A model generated the notes under the pieces. It saw nothing but the letters and a program-made list of their open reading frames with translations. It searched no databases and was not told the DNA's origin. The position numbers and the translations under genes were made by a program. DNA of 64,000 nt from Sipunculus nudus (Eukaryota > Annelida > Sipuncula > Golfingiida > Sipunculidae), in NCBI GenBank assembly GCA_026874595.1, contig CM049316.1:62913176-62977175 (forward strand), in the 5' to 3' direction. Each line of letters opens with the position of its first letter. Position 1 is the first letter of the stretch. Below are positions 48,420 to 60,800 of the stretch, piece by piece.

Positions 48420-49296
48420 TTGAACTCCCCACAAGATGCCTGCTTAATACCTGACATTTGACCCTTGACCAATACAATTATGATCAAATAGAATGACTTC
48501 ATGAAGTTTTAAACTGAGAATATGGGTATTTCAGCAGGATCCATAAAAAACAAGGGACCTATGGGTCACGACGCTCAGCTGTTATATATGATAAAAAAAT
48601 ATTATTTAGAAATGAGGCACATGCTGGTTTTGTGTGGTAATAAATATAAGCTGTATTATGAGTTGTTGTTGTTTAGCTTATGTATGATTTTGATAGTACC
48701 TTTGGAGACAGGGAAGAGGATTGATTTCATTTATTTTATTAACAAATGGAGTACTACTGTCACACAGATTTTGACTTGGCCATATAACTTATAAGCAGAA
48801 CATATAATATAAGAGTTTAACTATTTATTAAAAAAATTACAAATATTGTCCCAAATATAATTTTTATTAAAAATAATAAGAGAATCATATGATTTTTTAA
48901 AATGAAATATAATTGATATGATTATTAAAATAATATTAAAGAATATATTCATGAATGCATTCATGAATACATTTTGAAAGTATTTGCACGAGTATTCATA
49001 TACTTTCATTTTTACCTGAATTCCCATTCTTTATGCAAGCAATTTTATAATGGAGTACATAATCATATTCGTATTTAAATACAATTACAAAGTATTCACA
49101 CCATGTCTGGTTTTTATTCAGTTTTCACCAAACAATGATGCTGAGAATCCAGAATATACAAAATTCCCACATTTAAATAATGATCATAAGTACCTGGTTT
49201 TATGGCTTTTATTTATATTAAAAAATAACTGTAAAAAATTCATTTTGGACTAATTTCACATCAATGTACACACTAGACACAGTAGGAATCTAGATT

Positions 49297-49344
49297 AATA
49301 TTATCAACTGCATCTTTGATTAATATTATCAACTGCATCTTTGT
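49297..49344. repeat. 25-bp tandem duplication
   Basis: Two copies of gattaatattatcaactgca followed by tcttt, directly adjacent. Confidence 0.9.
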
Positions 49345-51101
49345 CTATCATTAATTTCCTTCATATAATCCTTAATGATTAGTAATGAATAATATGATTT
49401 ACTTCTTTATCATTAAAAATGAACTGAAAAATGCCATAGGTGACTGCATGGTGTTATTTGGAATATGTGACATTCTACCCATCGATACAAGATTCTTATA
49501 TCATCAGTAACTGCAAGTTAATTTCCTGTTATTATAAACTAACAAATTCCTTTTCTATTTTTCTTTAATTTGTTATTAAAAACCAATAAAAATTTATTAA
49601 TTTATTGTTTATTGTTATGTTGTTGGTTAAAACTACTAGATGAGTTGGGTTGAACACCTGGATCAACTGTGGCTGGCCATCAGCTGCCTGGATTCTCCCC
49701 TCAAGCGTGCATAATTTAATGAAAGGTCAACAAGGTCAACATACAGGTGACTCAAGAGGGGCTGGAGAGAGCCAAAGTCTGACAGGGTCTCATAAAAAAC
49801 ATTAATAAAAGCTACAATATTTGGCAAATTTCTTTCATCTTTCTAAACTAAAAAGCTGAAATCCTAATGTGTGCATGATATGAAAATTATATCAACAGTG
49901 CTCACGGGAAACAAACGTGCCATGGTCACAGTTGGGCAAAATTTAAGGTACTAATTTTATATTTATACTAATAACTTATAAAATTTGAAAAATTCAGAAC
50001 TAATTTTGGGTATTCAATTGAATCTTGATTAAATAATGTTACATCCCTGACAAAAAAGATCTCTAGCTTCAGCAATGCCCTTGTTAAGGGAGTAAATATA
50101 TTTCTTGATTTTTTACAAAGTGCATTATGTTTGGGCCCATAACTTAAAAAAAATATACAATACTGACATCATTTCTGGCATGTGCATAGTGAATGTATAG
50201 AAAAATATGTATATTATATATGATCAAAGTCAGATCAGTGGTTTTGATATTAGGCAGTCTTAAAGTGTAACATTGGGTTTTTAATGGAAAAATTAAGTTT
50301 TTCATTGATATCTCGAAGGAATTAAGTCCTAGTGACCAAATTCTTGGCATGGTAGGGGATTTTGGAGAAATCTAACTGTATGCCAAATTTAAGGAACTTA
50401 GAGCTGAAGCTCAGGAGCTGAGCTCTAGCAAACTGCATAACACTAGCAATATGTGACATGGTGCTTGAAAACTTGAATAACATCTACAGTTTTTGATCAA
50501 CTGGTTTCAAATTTTTGGTGTTAACAGTTGAAATGCTAACAAAAACATGCTGTGAAAATTAAATCCACAGCAGTTACAGCAAAAAAACGTGCCATGGTCA
50601 AAGTTGGGCAAAATTTAAGGTACCAATTTTTTATTTTTGCTAATATTTTTAAAAATTTAAAAGATTTTGATCTAATTTTGGGTATACAATTTAATTTTGA
50701 TTAATAAAAGTAATATTACTGGAAAAAAAGTGCTTAGCTTTAACAAGTTTTGTGTTAAGTGATAAAATTTCTTTCCTGATTATTTAAAAAATGCATTATG
50801 TTTGGGCCCATAACTTTTTTAAATTAAATAATACAGACCTAATTTCTGGCATGTACATAGGAATTATATAGAGGATTATTTATAGGAAATATGAGGAAAA
50901 ACAGATGAGTGGTTTTGATATTAGGCAGTCCTAAAGTGTGAAAATAGGTTTTTAATAAAAAATTGAGGTTTTTCCTTAATTTCTCAAAGGAATGAAGTCG
51001 CAAAGACCCAGTTTTTGGCTTGGTAGGAGATCTTGGGGACATCTAACATTATGCTGAATTTTGGATTCCTAGGTCTTACGGTTTCAAAACGTGCCACATC
51101 T

Positions 51102-51155
51102 ACGGACGGACGGACGGACGGACGGACAGACGGACGGACGACGGACAATGGACCA
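51102..51155. repeat. (ACGG)n tract
   Basis: About 12 units of acgg with one acag and one acg interruption; part of the tail of the large element. Confidence 0.95.
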
Positions 51156-51800
51156 CGACTATAGCTCAGATGACTTATAGTCAGCTGAGCTAAAAATTAA
51201 GTGACTGATCCAAGGAACAGTAAGGGTAGGTGTACAACTGAAAAGGAGGATATTTATGGTCATTTAAATCATTATCCAGACAGCCTGACTGGTACTTTGA
51301 ATTAAAATTTTAATATTTTAAAACAATTCTGGCATCTGAACTCCACATGGACCAAACTATCTGCCTTCTATAACCAGAGATAAGTTAAGAGCACATTTGA
51401 TAAAACAGAATATGCAGCCCCTGTGGTCAAAGATCTTATATAATGTATAAGTTTCCATGGCAACAATCATGTTTTATCTTGCAGCTTCCTAAAATAGGGT
51501 AATTTTATACTGGATGCCATTAGAGGTCTTTCCTTACAGTGTGCTGAAGGAACATTAAGAGTTTTTAGCCCTAGCAGTAAACTTGCAGAACTACCCCTTT
51601 GATATCTGGACGGCTAGACAGAGGATGGTTGGGTGATCTCTATATTCCCGCAGCTTGACAATCAGTTGTGCTATATATTCTCATAAATAGTTGTATATGT
51701 CATCAGAAAAACAAGAAACTTATTCTGGTTCAATCCTCTAAGTATATATCAGTTTTAAGTGTACTGCATTTCATGTATCTGTCAAACAGAAGTTACATAA

Positions 51801-51842
51801 TAGATAAGGGATTCAACTCAGCAGATAAGGGATTCAACTTCA
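51801..51842. repeat. 21-bp tandem duplication
   Basis: Two copies of agataagggattcaactcag-like sequence. Confidence 0.85.
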
Positions 51843-53974
51843 TATGCATACCAGAGTATAAGCTCACAGTTCAACTGCAAATACATAACACAAAATCTTT
51901 ACATCAGAATATAAATCTTAAAAGTGATGAGATTTCTGTTAAAGGAGCCTATTCTGATATCTATTATCTATTAATTAAAAATAATCCCTTGTGCCTTCAT
52001 CAAAATAGGTAAGAAAGGCCCACTGCACACAGGGTATTCTTTTTGTTTATATTCACTAATTATTTATACCACGTGGAGGGACACACCAAAACAATTCACA
52101 CATTCAACAAGGACATCAGTTGGCAAGATGGGTGAGCTAGGATTTTGCAACTAGTGACTATTAAAATTCCGCATATATGCAAACACCTTAGGTTGTATGG
52201 TTTTATTGTTTGTCAACACTGCTGTGCTTACCAACATCTTGTTGGTGACAAGCCCAGACATCATGACCAATCACAGAAGCATTATAAGAACTTTCTTAAC
52301 AGGGATTACCTTGAGTTCACTAAAATTCAAGAAATCACATAAATTGTATAGAAAAGGTATGTGTGAATAGCTGGTTTCACACAAAATATATAAAGAAATA
52401 AGCATTCCCTTCAGATTTTAGCTCTCTGCCTCATTTTATCACAATATTGCCAAGTTAAGGCTGATCGAAATACAAGTAAAACTGCTTTATGTATTTTACA
52501 TACCAAAGACACAACATTTCAGAGAAAATATGAGCTCAAAATAATCAAACCCAGGCTTTATTGTAAAATAGGAGACAATCTTGATTCTGCTTTAATATGA
52601 ACCATAATTATTCCTAGATTACAAACTTTTTTACTGTGGACCTGTCAGCTGTGACAAAAATATTCATTTATGTAAAAAATTCTATCATCAGGTATCAGTT
52701 AATTTTTACTGCACTTCCTGTGAACATGTTATCAGAGTTAGCTTTCTGCAACTTCCTCCTAACACTGTGCTATTTATAAATGTCCTTAATCGTCAAATAT
52801 ATTTACCTCCCATTTTATAGCAAACCATTTACTTGATCGATGTAAACACATTTCCAATTACTAAAACTAAAGCTACAGCCAATTACTTTTTCAGTGTAAT
52901 TTCCTAGATGCCTAAATAATTTGCAAATAGTACGATCCTCTTCATAAGTGAAATGCGTCATAAAAGAGAAATAAACTTCTTAATGATTATCATAAAACCT
53001 GTTAAAAGATTATAGTGCTATATAATGTTGTATATCAGTAATTATTTCTCTCAGCAGGAAGTTTTAAGCTTAATTTATTTAATCTTTTCCCTATATTGCA
53101 AGAACGGTATGGCTACTTGCTGACTGAAAAGGTTATAAACCTATCAAATGTAAAGTACCATTTCATGATACATGCCTCACATCAACTGGCCACCTCTGTA
53201 CATGCCAAAAGTGAAAATCCTGAAAATTTAACCCTGCAAATATGAAGCCAACCACAGTATACTGGTGTCACCTGATGCCTAAGATCAATTATTTAAAAAT
53301 GGCGGGCATGTAAAATTATCATAAACAGTGAAAAAAATGGTCAAGAATGTTACAAATTACCAGGTACAACATTGCAGTATCACGTACGCCAATGCCCTTT
53401 TTCTAATCCTCTTGTCCAATAATTACATAACAAATGTTATGCAATAAAACATCAAATTGTTTGTTCTCTCCACCTCATCATGATAGAACTGCTTAGTCCT
53501 ACAATTATTCAGAATGACTGTGTTTAGTAATGTTTACCCAACCTTCCACAGATTATACAGTTTATATAAACTGACAAAGCATCTTCATTTTTCTGGTTTA
53601 ACAGTGCACTAAGCATGTGTGACAATAATTAGGCAGCAATTTACAACTGTTGTTTGATTTCTGTTTAATATCTGGATGCTTAATAAATGGTGAAGATAAT
53701 GGTGAATAATAGAAAGAACATGTATTGCATAAACTAATTATTACACATAATATATATAATTAATATTCCATAACAAACAGAACAGGCATAACTCTTTTAA
53801 GTACATATGTACCCAGTACCCCAGAAGTGAAGACTAAATAATACACATATATTCCAAGAATTACTCAAATTACTCTAGTCACTGAAAATATATAACTTTA
53901 CTATCAGTCTGCATGCAGAGTGCAGGCACTTGACTAACTGACTGCATGAAGATCTAAACTTCCTTACATATGTA

Positions 53975-54141
53975 CAATGAAACCTGTCTGAAAGACCACA
54001 TGTCTATTAAGACCACCAGTCTATTAAGGCCACCATTGAGTGAACTGAATGCATTCACACTGACCTTTCTATTAAGAACAACTGTGATTGTGAACAATTT
54101 TTGCCAGTCCTATGGGTGGTCTTAATACACAGGTTTCACTG
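53975..54141. mobile_element. TA-flanked MITE, CAATGAAACCTGT ends
   Basis: Starts caatgaaacctgtctgaaag and ends ggtcttaatacacaggtttc then actg, inverted, with TA outside each end. The interior has repeated 'tctattaagaccacc' blocks. Length 167 bp. Clear relative of the 19767-19853 element. Confidence 0.88.
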
Positions 54142-57100
54142 TATAAACAAAGGGAGCAATGAAATCACTCCAGGATAATGGAATGTGTTCATTTTTTATA
54201 CACATATATACCACATATGTTTTGCATAGGTACACTGGAATTCCATCTTAATTCTGTCTCATTTTCATTCCCGTCTGTTCTAATTTTGCCCCATATATGC
54301 ATTACAAATATACATGTGTTTATCTCTTTAACATGCAACACAAAGATGGATGCAAAAAAACATATGTTCACAAATACCTTATAACAAAATAAAAAAAAAA
54401 TTTTTATTAATTTTAATGCTCCCGAATTTAATACTGCGCAAAACGGTCAAATACAAGTCACATGATAAATATTATATAAAAAGCAATTTAACAGTATTCT
54501 CTTCCCATATTTTCTCTTAAAATAGATAGAGTTTGTATAAGATCTGTTGATATGCTGTACAAGATAAGTTATATGTTTATGGCTTTCTGAGCAGAGTGAG
54601 GACAACTGGTGAGTTTAGTGTCCTTCCAGGTTGTACACACTGCATCAGAATGTTTTATGAACATCACAATGACGTATCAAGCTCTTGTATCAACCTCACA
54701 AGCCAAGATAACCTCATCTCCATCCATATCCAACTCGTATACATAACACCTACACAGACCAATATAATAAAGTTCACAGGGGTTACCCTCAGTGAACCAT
54801 AAATAACTACACAGTCATAATATATGAATTCCCGGAGAGCCCAAGATTTCTTATGCAACTGACAAGCGACATTCATCAAGAAACTTAAGTGGTCTCCGAG
54901 TTACCTGGATTTTACGCTGGCAAGTTATGACAATGTGCAAACTGAAAAGAAACGGGCTCTCCTCGTAGCCTCACTGTATGATTGATTGATTGGAAGAGCT
55001 TGCCAATTATGAAAAGTTTTCATTTGTGTGTTTTATATAGGCAGACTGATATTTGAATTATTGTATAATATAATGTATATGATATATGTATATAAAATTA
55101 AATGTTATGTATATGTATAAAATGTAATGTTCCAGTTTTAATGTCACAGAATAAAATACCTAAGGACAAATCACACCAGGATTTAGGGACCTATTCTCAT
55201 ACCAGGTATGTTGAATATGCAAAACAGGTTGTTTCTTCTCCTTAAAATAATATATTTGCCAATATTATTTCCAAAACAGTTTGCTTATTCCTGTGCACAG
55301 ATGGAAATAAACCTGCATTGGTGCTATCCATGGCACAAACCATACACATCGCAAGCACCAGAACCATAACAACATATAATGCAGATGAACTGGAGAGATT
55401 AAGTTCATGTCCTGCAATGGAATTAATTGCCAGGAATCTTTTGTATTTAGCAAAAAAGTAAGCTTATAGCGTGAGATTATACACATATTATTGTACAGGA
55501 TTATTTATCTTTAAGAACCTCATTACATTTATCAGCCCATTATTGACCCCCCTCAGAATCTGAAGACAATTTGTCCTTGGATGTCACTTGGCATTGTCTC
55601 TGTGACCGTAATGTTAATGATGGTCATAAATTTGTCCAAAAGACATTTTGTTGATATTTTTAATACTAGAGGTGCGGACCGGGCCAGAAGGGGTGGTCCA
55701 GACCAGACCAGACTGACAACACAAAATACTAGACTGCCTACCCCTTGGCCAGGCCCCAGGGGATGCTCCAGTCTGGTCCAAACCTCTATTTAATACATCA
55801 TACATGTGTATATATGTGTGTGCTTATGTGAGTGCCAGTTTAAGTTCATAAAGTTCTTGATTTGAATCAAGACTGGGGTCTATCCCAATGTCCTAACTGG
55901 GAATCTGGTTCAGCTTCATCAAGCCTGGAAATTTATTTTTGTTAAAATAAACACACATACACCCTGAACAACAAGCACACATACAAACAAATGGGTTCAT
56001 CAGAATCATGCCCACAGTTTGCTTTGGAAGCTTTTATAACGTATAATGATGATGACAATGCGAAAAACAAACATACATGGGGTAATGACAATCTTTCACA
56101 ATAAATCACCTTGCAGTATGGCTTTTGATCTTTGCTGCAGACAGGTTTAAGCTTTGTTACTATGCCAACAAATATCAGCTTCACAGGGGTTGCAGCCTTT
56201 GAGCCATCATATTTTATTGTCTACCCCCCCCCCCCCCCAACATAAACATACAAACTTGATATATAGCTTTGTACCTGGGTCAGAAATAGATATATGAAAG
56301 GACGGGCAGGTCAATATACAAGACCAAAGTCTGGTTTTTGGTGAGCCATGTATGCAGTGAACATGCTGTAGTTTGATGATATTTTTTCAATAGCAGCTAT
56401 TGGGTATGACCAGACTGCTGGAGATAGCCTAATGGATCCATGCTATCAAACCTAAGTCCCAAATTCACTGAGAGAAATGAATTATTATATGATCAATATG
56501 TCTGGGAGCCCTGTGGAATCAGAAGTTTCCGTGGCTACCCTATCAACACAGATACAGAGCAATGAAACAGAATATGAAACTTTACCATGTTACAACAATG
56601 AAATGCAAAAAAAAGAGGAAAAGTTTTTAAATGTTAACAACAGCTGTTTAATTTGCAGCCTGACCTTGGCCATGACTGGCGTCCAATTTTGATCACCAGT
56701 AATTAGACCACCATGATGAGCCAATTAGTGACTTAATTAATGAGATCTGGAAAATTTCATGCACCCAGGCTGTTGCCTGTCACACAAAATTTAAATTTCA
56801 CATCAGAGGGTTTCAAATGCATCATCTCAACTCATTAATTACACTGACACATAAGCACTGAACTACATACTCACAGGTACACATACAACATCATCATCAT
56901 CATCACCAATAACACCACCATAAATGATTGTCATTACAAAGTATTTATTTTACTGTATTTTAGAATTTTTATTCTGTACAAACATGTGTGCACATCATTT
57001 ATCAAATATAATTAGACAGTCTCTAAGTGCTTTTTATCCTTTTTATACTAACATCTTGAGCAATTTTTGCCTGTGTACTTTGTCTGGGGAACACATCACC

Positions 57101-57781
57101 AGCTAATCTCAGTTGCTCATATATCCAATAAGAATATTAAGCAAAGAGATTTATGTGAGCCCTCCCAGCCTTGAGTACACAGATAAGGGCGGTCTAAATC
57201 CAGTCACAGGTGGGCTGAAACAGCAGCCAGGAACAATGGAAAGCCCTGCAGCAGCATCACTTGAGGGCTGGACCAGCCAGTAAAAGCCATCAGGGACTTC
57301 ACTGAACAGCAAGCTGGCTGCTGGCAGCCCTGATCAACAACTGTTTCCTTTCTCCACAGTGGTTGAAGTTGTCAACTCCCTCTTGTGCATAAGGGTTCTT
57401 TTAGCTTTCACATAATATAGTCTGAGGGCTGGGTTACAAAAGATTTGTGATTTAAAGTGTTTGCTGGTGATTAAAATCTGCATAGCAAAACCAAGTATTC
57501 CGTACCATTGCCATACTGTGCGGATTATCAGCAACCCCATCCCATAATGATCATTAAAATACAAGTGTTGGGCATGTGAGCCCTTGATGATTTCGATGCT
57601 CCCGTTTCTAGCCAGCATCCATTCCTGAATGATGATAGTTCTCTATCAAGGACATGAATGTGTACCCTAACTCCTGTCCTACTGTTAACACTCTATGCCA
57701 TACATCTTAGGAACATCAGCCTAACAGAACATGTAGTCTAAATAGTTAGGATAAATGGTAATGCAAGATCATTTCCTTATT

Positions 57782-57783
<2 letters not shown>

Positions 57784-57840
<57 letters not shown>
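57784..57840. repeat. (TA)n microsatellite
   Basis: Pure TA run of about 28 units. Confidence 0.96.
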
Positions 57841-57843
<3 letters not shown>

Positions 57844-60800
57844 TAAAGAAAGAAATACAGGCAGTATAATCTAGTTGGGTATATGTTTGCTACCCTATGG
57901 TACAAGCTCTTCTAGTTACAGTTTAAAGTAATCATATTAATACTGAGGAATCTGATCAATTTCTGATTAATGCAGATGACACTTTATTAAATCACATATC
58001 TGATATTTCTAATCCAATGTTAGCCTTTAAACCTGGCCATAACATGTAATAATCTAAAATTACAATGGAAAAATCTATTCACAAATTCTTAATTTAATGC
58101 ATTTCTATGAATAGAATTGGAACCGGACAATGCCTTATATGCCTTGACCCTTACTTTCTCTCAGTCAATGAACTCCAGAACATATTTCAAAACAAATTTA
58201 CCCATTTAAACCTCACTTGACCTGTACTATAAATATGAATCATATGGTCATATTTTACAAAGATGCAGCGCAGCACTGAATGGACCATCAAATGTTTACA
58301 AAGGCAGCTGAAACAAAGCCATTTGCAGGAAGATACACAAAAGATGGTGATAACAAAAACATCTTTATTATCTTAATTATATATTATTCCTCAGACTAAA
58401 ATTCCCTGAGTGGAATTTTCCCCACAGGAAATATTCCTGAACCAAAAGCAAGCTCAACCCTTCATCAGAAGTTTCTTAGTATTCAATAAATAACATGATA
58501 TCTTTCTGATAGCCTTTCAGTAACTTTTTCCTAGTATGAATCATTTAATTTCATGTCCACCCATAAACCTTAACATTCCACTGACAGGGTGAGTAGATAA
58601 ACCATGGTTTGCTGTGTCTACAAAGGCCATAAACCTTGATGCTTTCAATGCTGAATGTACATTCAGCCCAACCCTCCATATCCTCAAATGATGAAATATT
58701 GATCTCTGGTGAGGATGCAGGTTCTCAGCAGGAATCCTTGAGAGCTATTGTAGTGATTCTACAGCACCAAAGATGGCTACAGAGATCATGCCATATTGTA
58801 CATAACTATGATAGGGCTGAAATGGTAGACCCACATTTAGAGGTTTTTCCATGAGTGTGTACATATGTGTATATGTGTAAAAAAAATCACTAAAATGATT
58901 TTGTAATTGGAGTGATTCCAAGTGTCCATCAGTGTACATGTGTATGTTTTTTATATGCATGAAATTGCCACAAGAACGATGTTCACTCATAGTCTGCATG
59001 AATGCAGGGACTCTGGGTAAAGTGTGTCTCTCTAGCTTCTTTTTGAGGAAGACCTGCTGGAACAATTGTGCAACAATATACATTCACCAGTTCAAGTATA
59101 CATGTAAACATTGATGCCAATGGAAACAAACCTATTTTTTCACACATAAACACACATACAAGGACACTTAAACACAGCTTTAGAATGAATTTTATTTGTG
59201 GTTTGGAAGTAAATTTTAACAGGGACAGCACTAGTTACTGTAATCAAAACTATAATTTACCTTAGTGTATCATAGTCTATTTAGTATCACAAGTAAAGTA
59301 ACACAAGATTTATCACATTTTTGTGAGATATCATATTGATGTGGCCTTGCAGTCCAAATTTTCCCCTTTGTTTGTTTCTGTCAATTTATAACTCTGTCTG
59401 TAAACAATAAACTAACTGGCATAAATGGCAGTCATGCAAACCTGGCACTGAAGAAAAACTTACATTCCATTAAAATCTAGCACAGATAAAAACTCTACAG
59501 CACTAGTTCCATAATATATTGTTATGGTAATAAACCATAATTCTTACACTGGATCCAAACTTAAACAGTGCACTAAAGGTCTTCTCTAAAATGTCCAAAC
59601 CTACCATAAAACTGGATGTTTGTACCCTACATACACTCTTTCAAGTTAATTTCTAGTTCAAATGAGGACAGATCAATTTGACTTATAGCGTCTGTAAATG
59701 AAGCCAGTGGCCTATTTACTTGAATGGGAATAGATCCAAGGGGTACATATGTGTATTAAATATTGGGAAGTATCTGGGACACCCATGATCATTCACAAAA
59801 TATTCTTTAATTAAAGATTACTGAGTTTAATTTTGGTGATTATCTTGCTCATTAAGCCTGATCACATACATTTAGATTGACATCATTTCAGGAGTTGGAA
59901 CCAATTTCACCTGATCTGTTACAAAATGAGGCCTGTTCATACAAAGTATTCTGGGCTTTAAATTGATGTGAAGGGAACTTGACCACATTAAATATCCTCT
60001 AATTAATAAATTTATGTAATTCCTTTGAGATTTAATCAGCATTTCAATTCTTTTGATGGTTGTTATGTTATTCCGAATAAATCATTCAATTAAAATGCAT
60101 TTGTATTTAGAGAACAATTTTTATTAATTTCTATATTCTGAATGATGTATTCATCATGGCAGTAAGGTGATACATTATACCTTACAGTCATCTCAAGTAT
60201 TTTTATTTCTCATTTCTTTCATCCTTTTACATATATCTTATACATCGAGTTATTATTGCTCTCCATATTAAAAAAATATATAAACTCTAACAAACACACA
60301 TATATATTAATTTCTGATATATGGTAACTCAACTATTTTTATGGTTACTTTATTTACCTAAAACCTATTATTATTGGGATGAATCAGTAACACTTTCAGG
60401 ATTTCCACTGGTATTGATTACATTATTAAGCCAAGAATTAATTCCATCTGGAGGTTACCCAGCAGATATTAACTCTGCTCTGATCCAGATTAACTGTGAT
60501 GAATTGCTTTCATTCTGCTTGGGGGGAAATTAATGTGAACAATAAGTATTAATCAGATTCATAAGATATTAGCCAATTAATTACCTGACGTAATAACACT
60601 TGCACATATCAATAAGCAAGAGTGGTTTATGATTAACAACACCAAATTTGAGAACAGGCAAAGCTTATTTAGAAACAAAAACAGCATCTTTCTGACATTT
60701 TTTTCTGATATAATCATATGATAATGAAGCATTAAGAAGATAGTTCTGTTTTATTTTGTTATAATATAAATAACAGACTTAAATAATTGCAGTATTTAAG

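Larger units (their letters stand above)
48548..51193 (+). mobile_element. Large composite interspersed element, (ACGG)n tail
   Basis: It begins with caagggacctatgggtcac, gacgctcagc and ends with an (ACGG)n tract, then atagctcaga and tcagctgagctaaaa. I recall this head-tail pair from mollusc repeats. Inside it a ~670-bp unit is present twice (about 49914-50584 and 50585-51090), sharing acgtgccatggtca, gttgggcaaaatttaaggta and gcattatgtttgggcccata. Open frames on the minus strand in the two units are similar to each other only because the DNA is duplicated. No protein domain recognised. Confidence 0.6.

Noticed and set aside
54481..54540. Minus-strand 'W-E-E' motif considered as the missing upstream I-BAR exon
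   Set aside because: Surrounding residues do not fit the family, a stop is close by, and no in-phase splice signals were found.
56218..56240. Poly-C, poly-G and similar homopolymer runs (also near 18716, 37257, 47016, 62202) as regulatory G-quadruplex sites
   Set aside because: Single uninterrupted runs in repeat contexts; they could be assembly or replication slippage products and show no organised quadruplex pattern.
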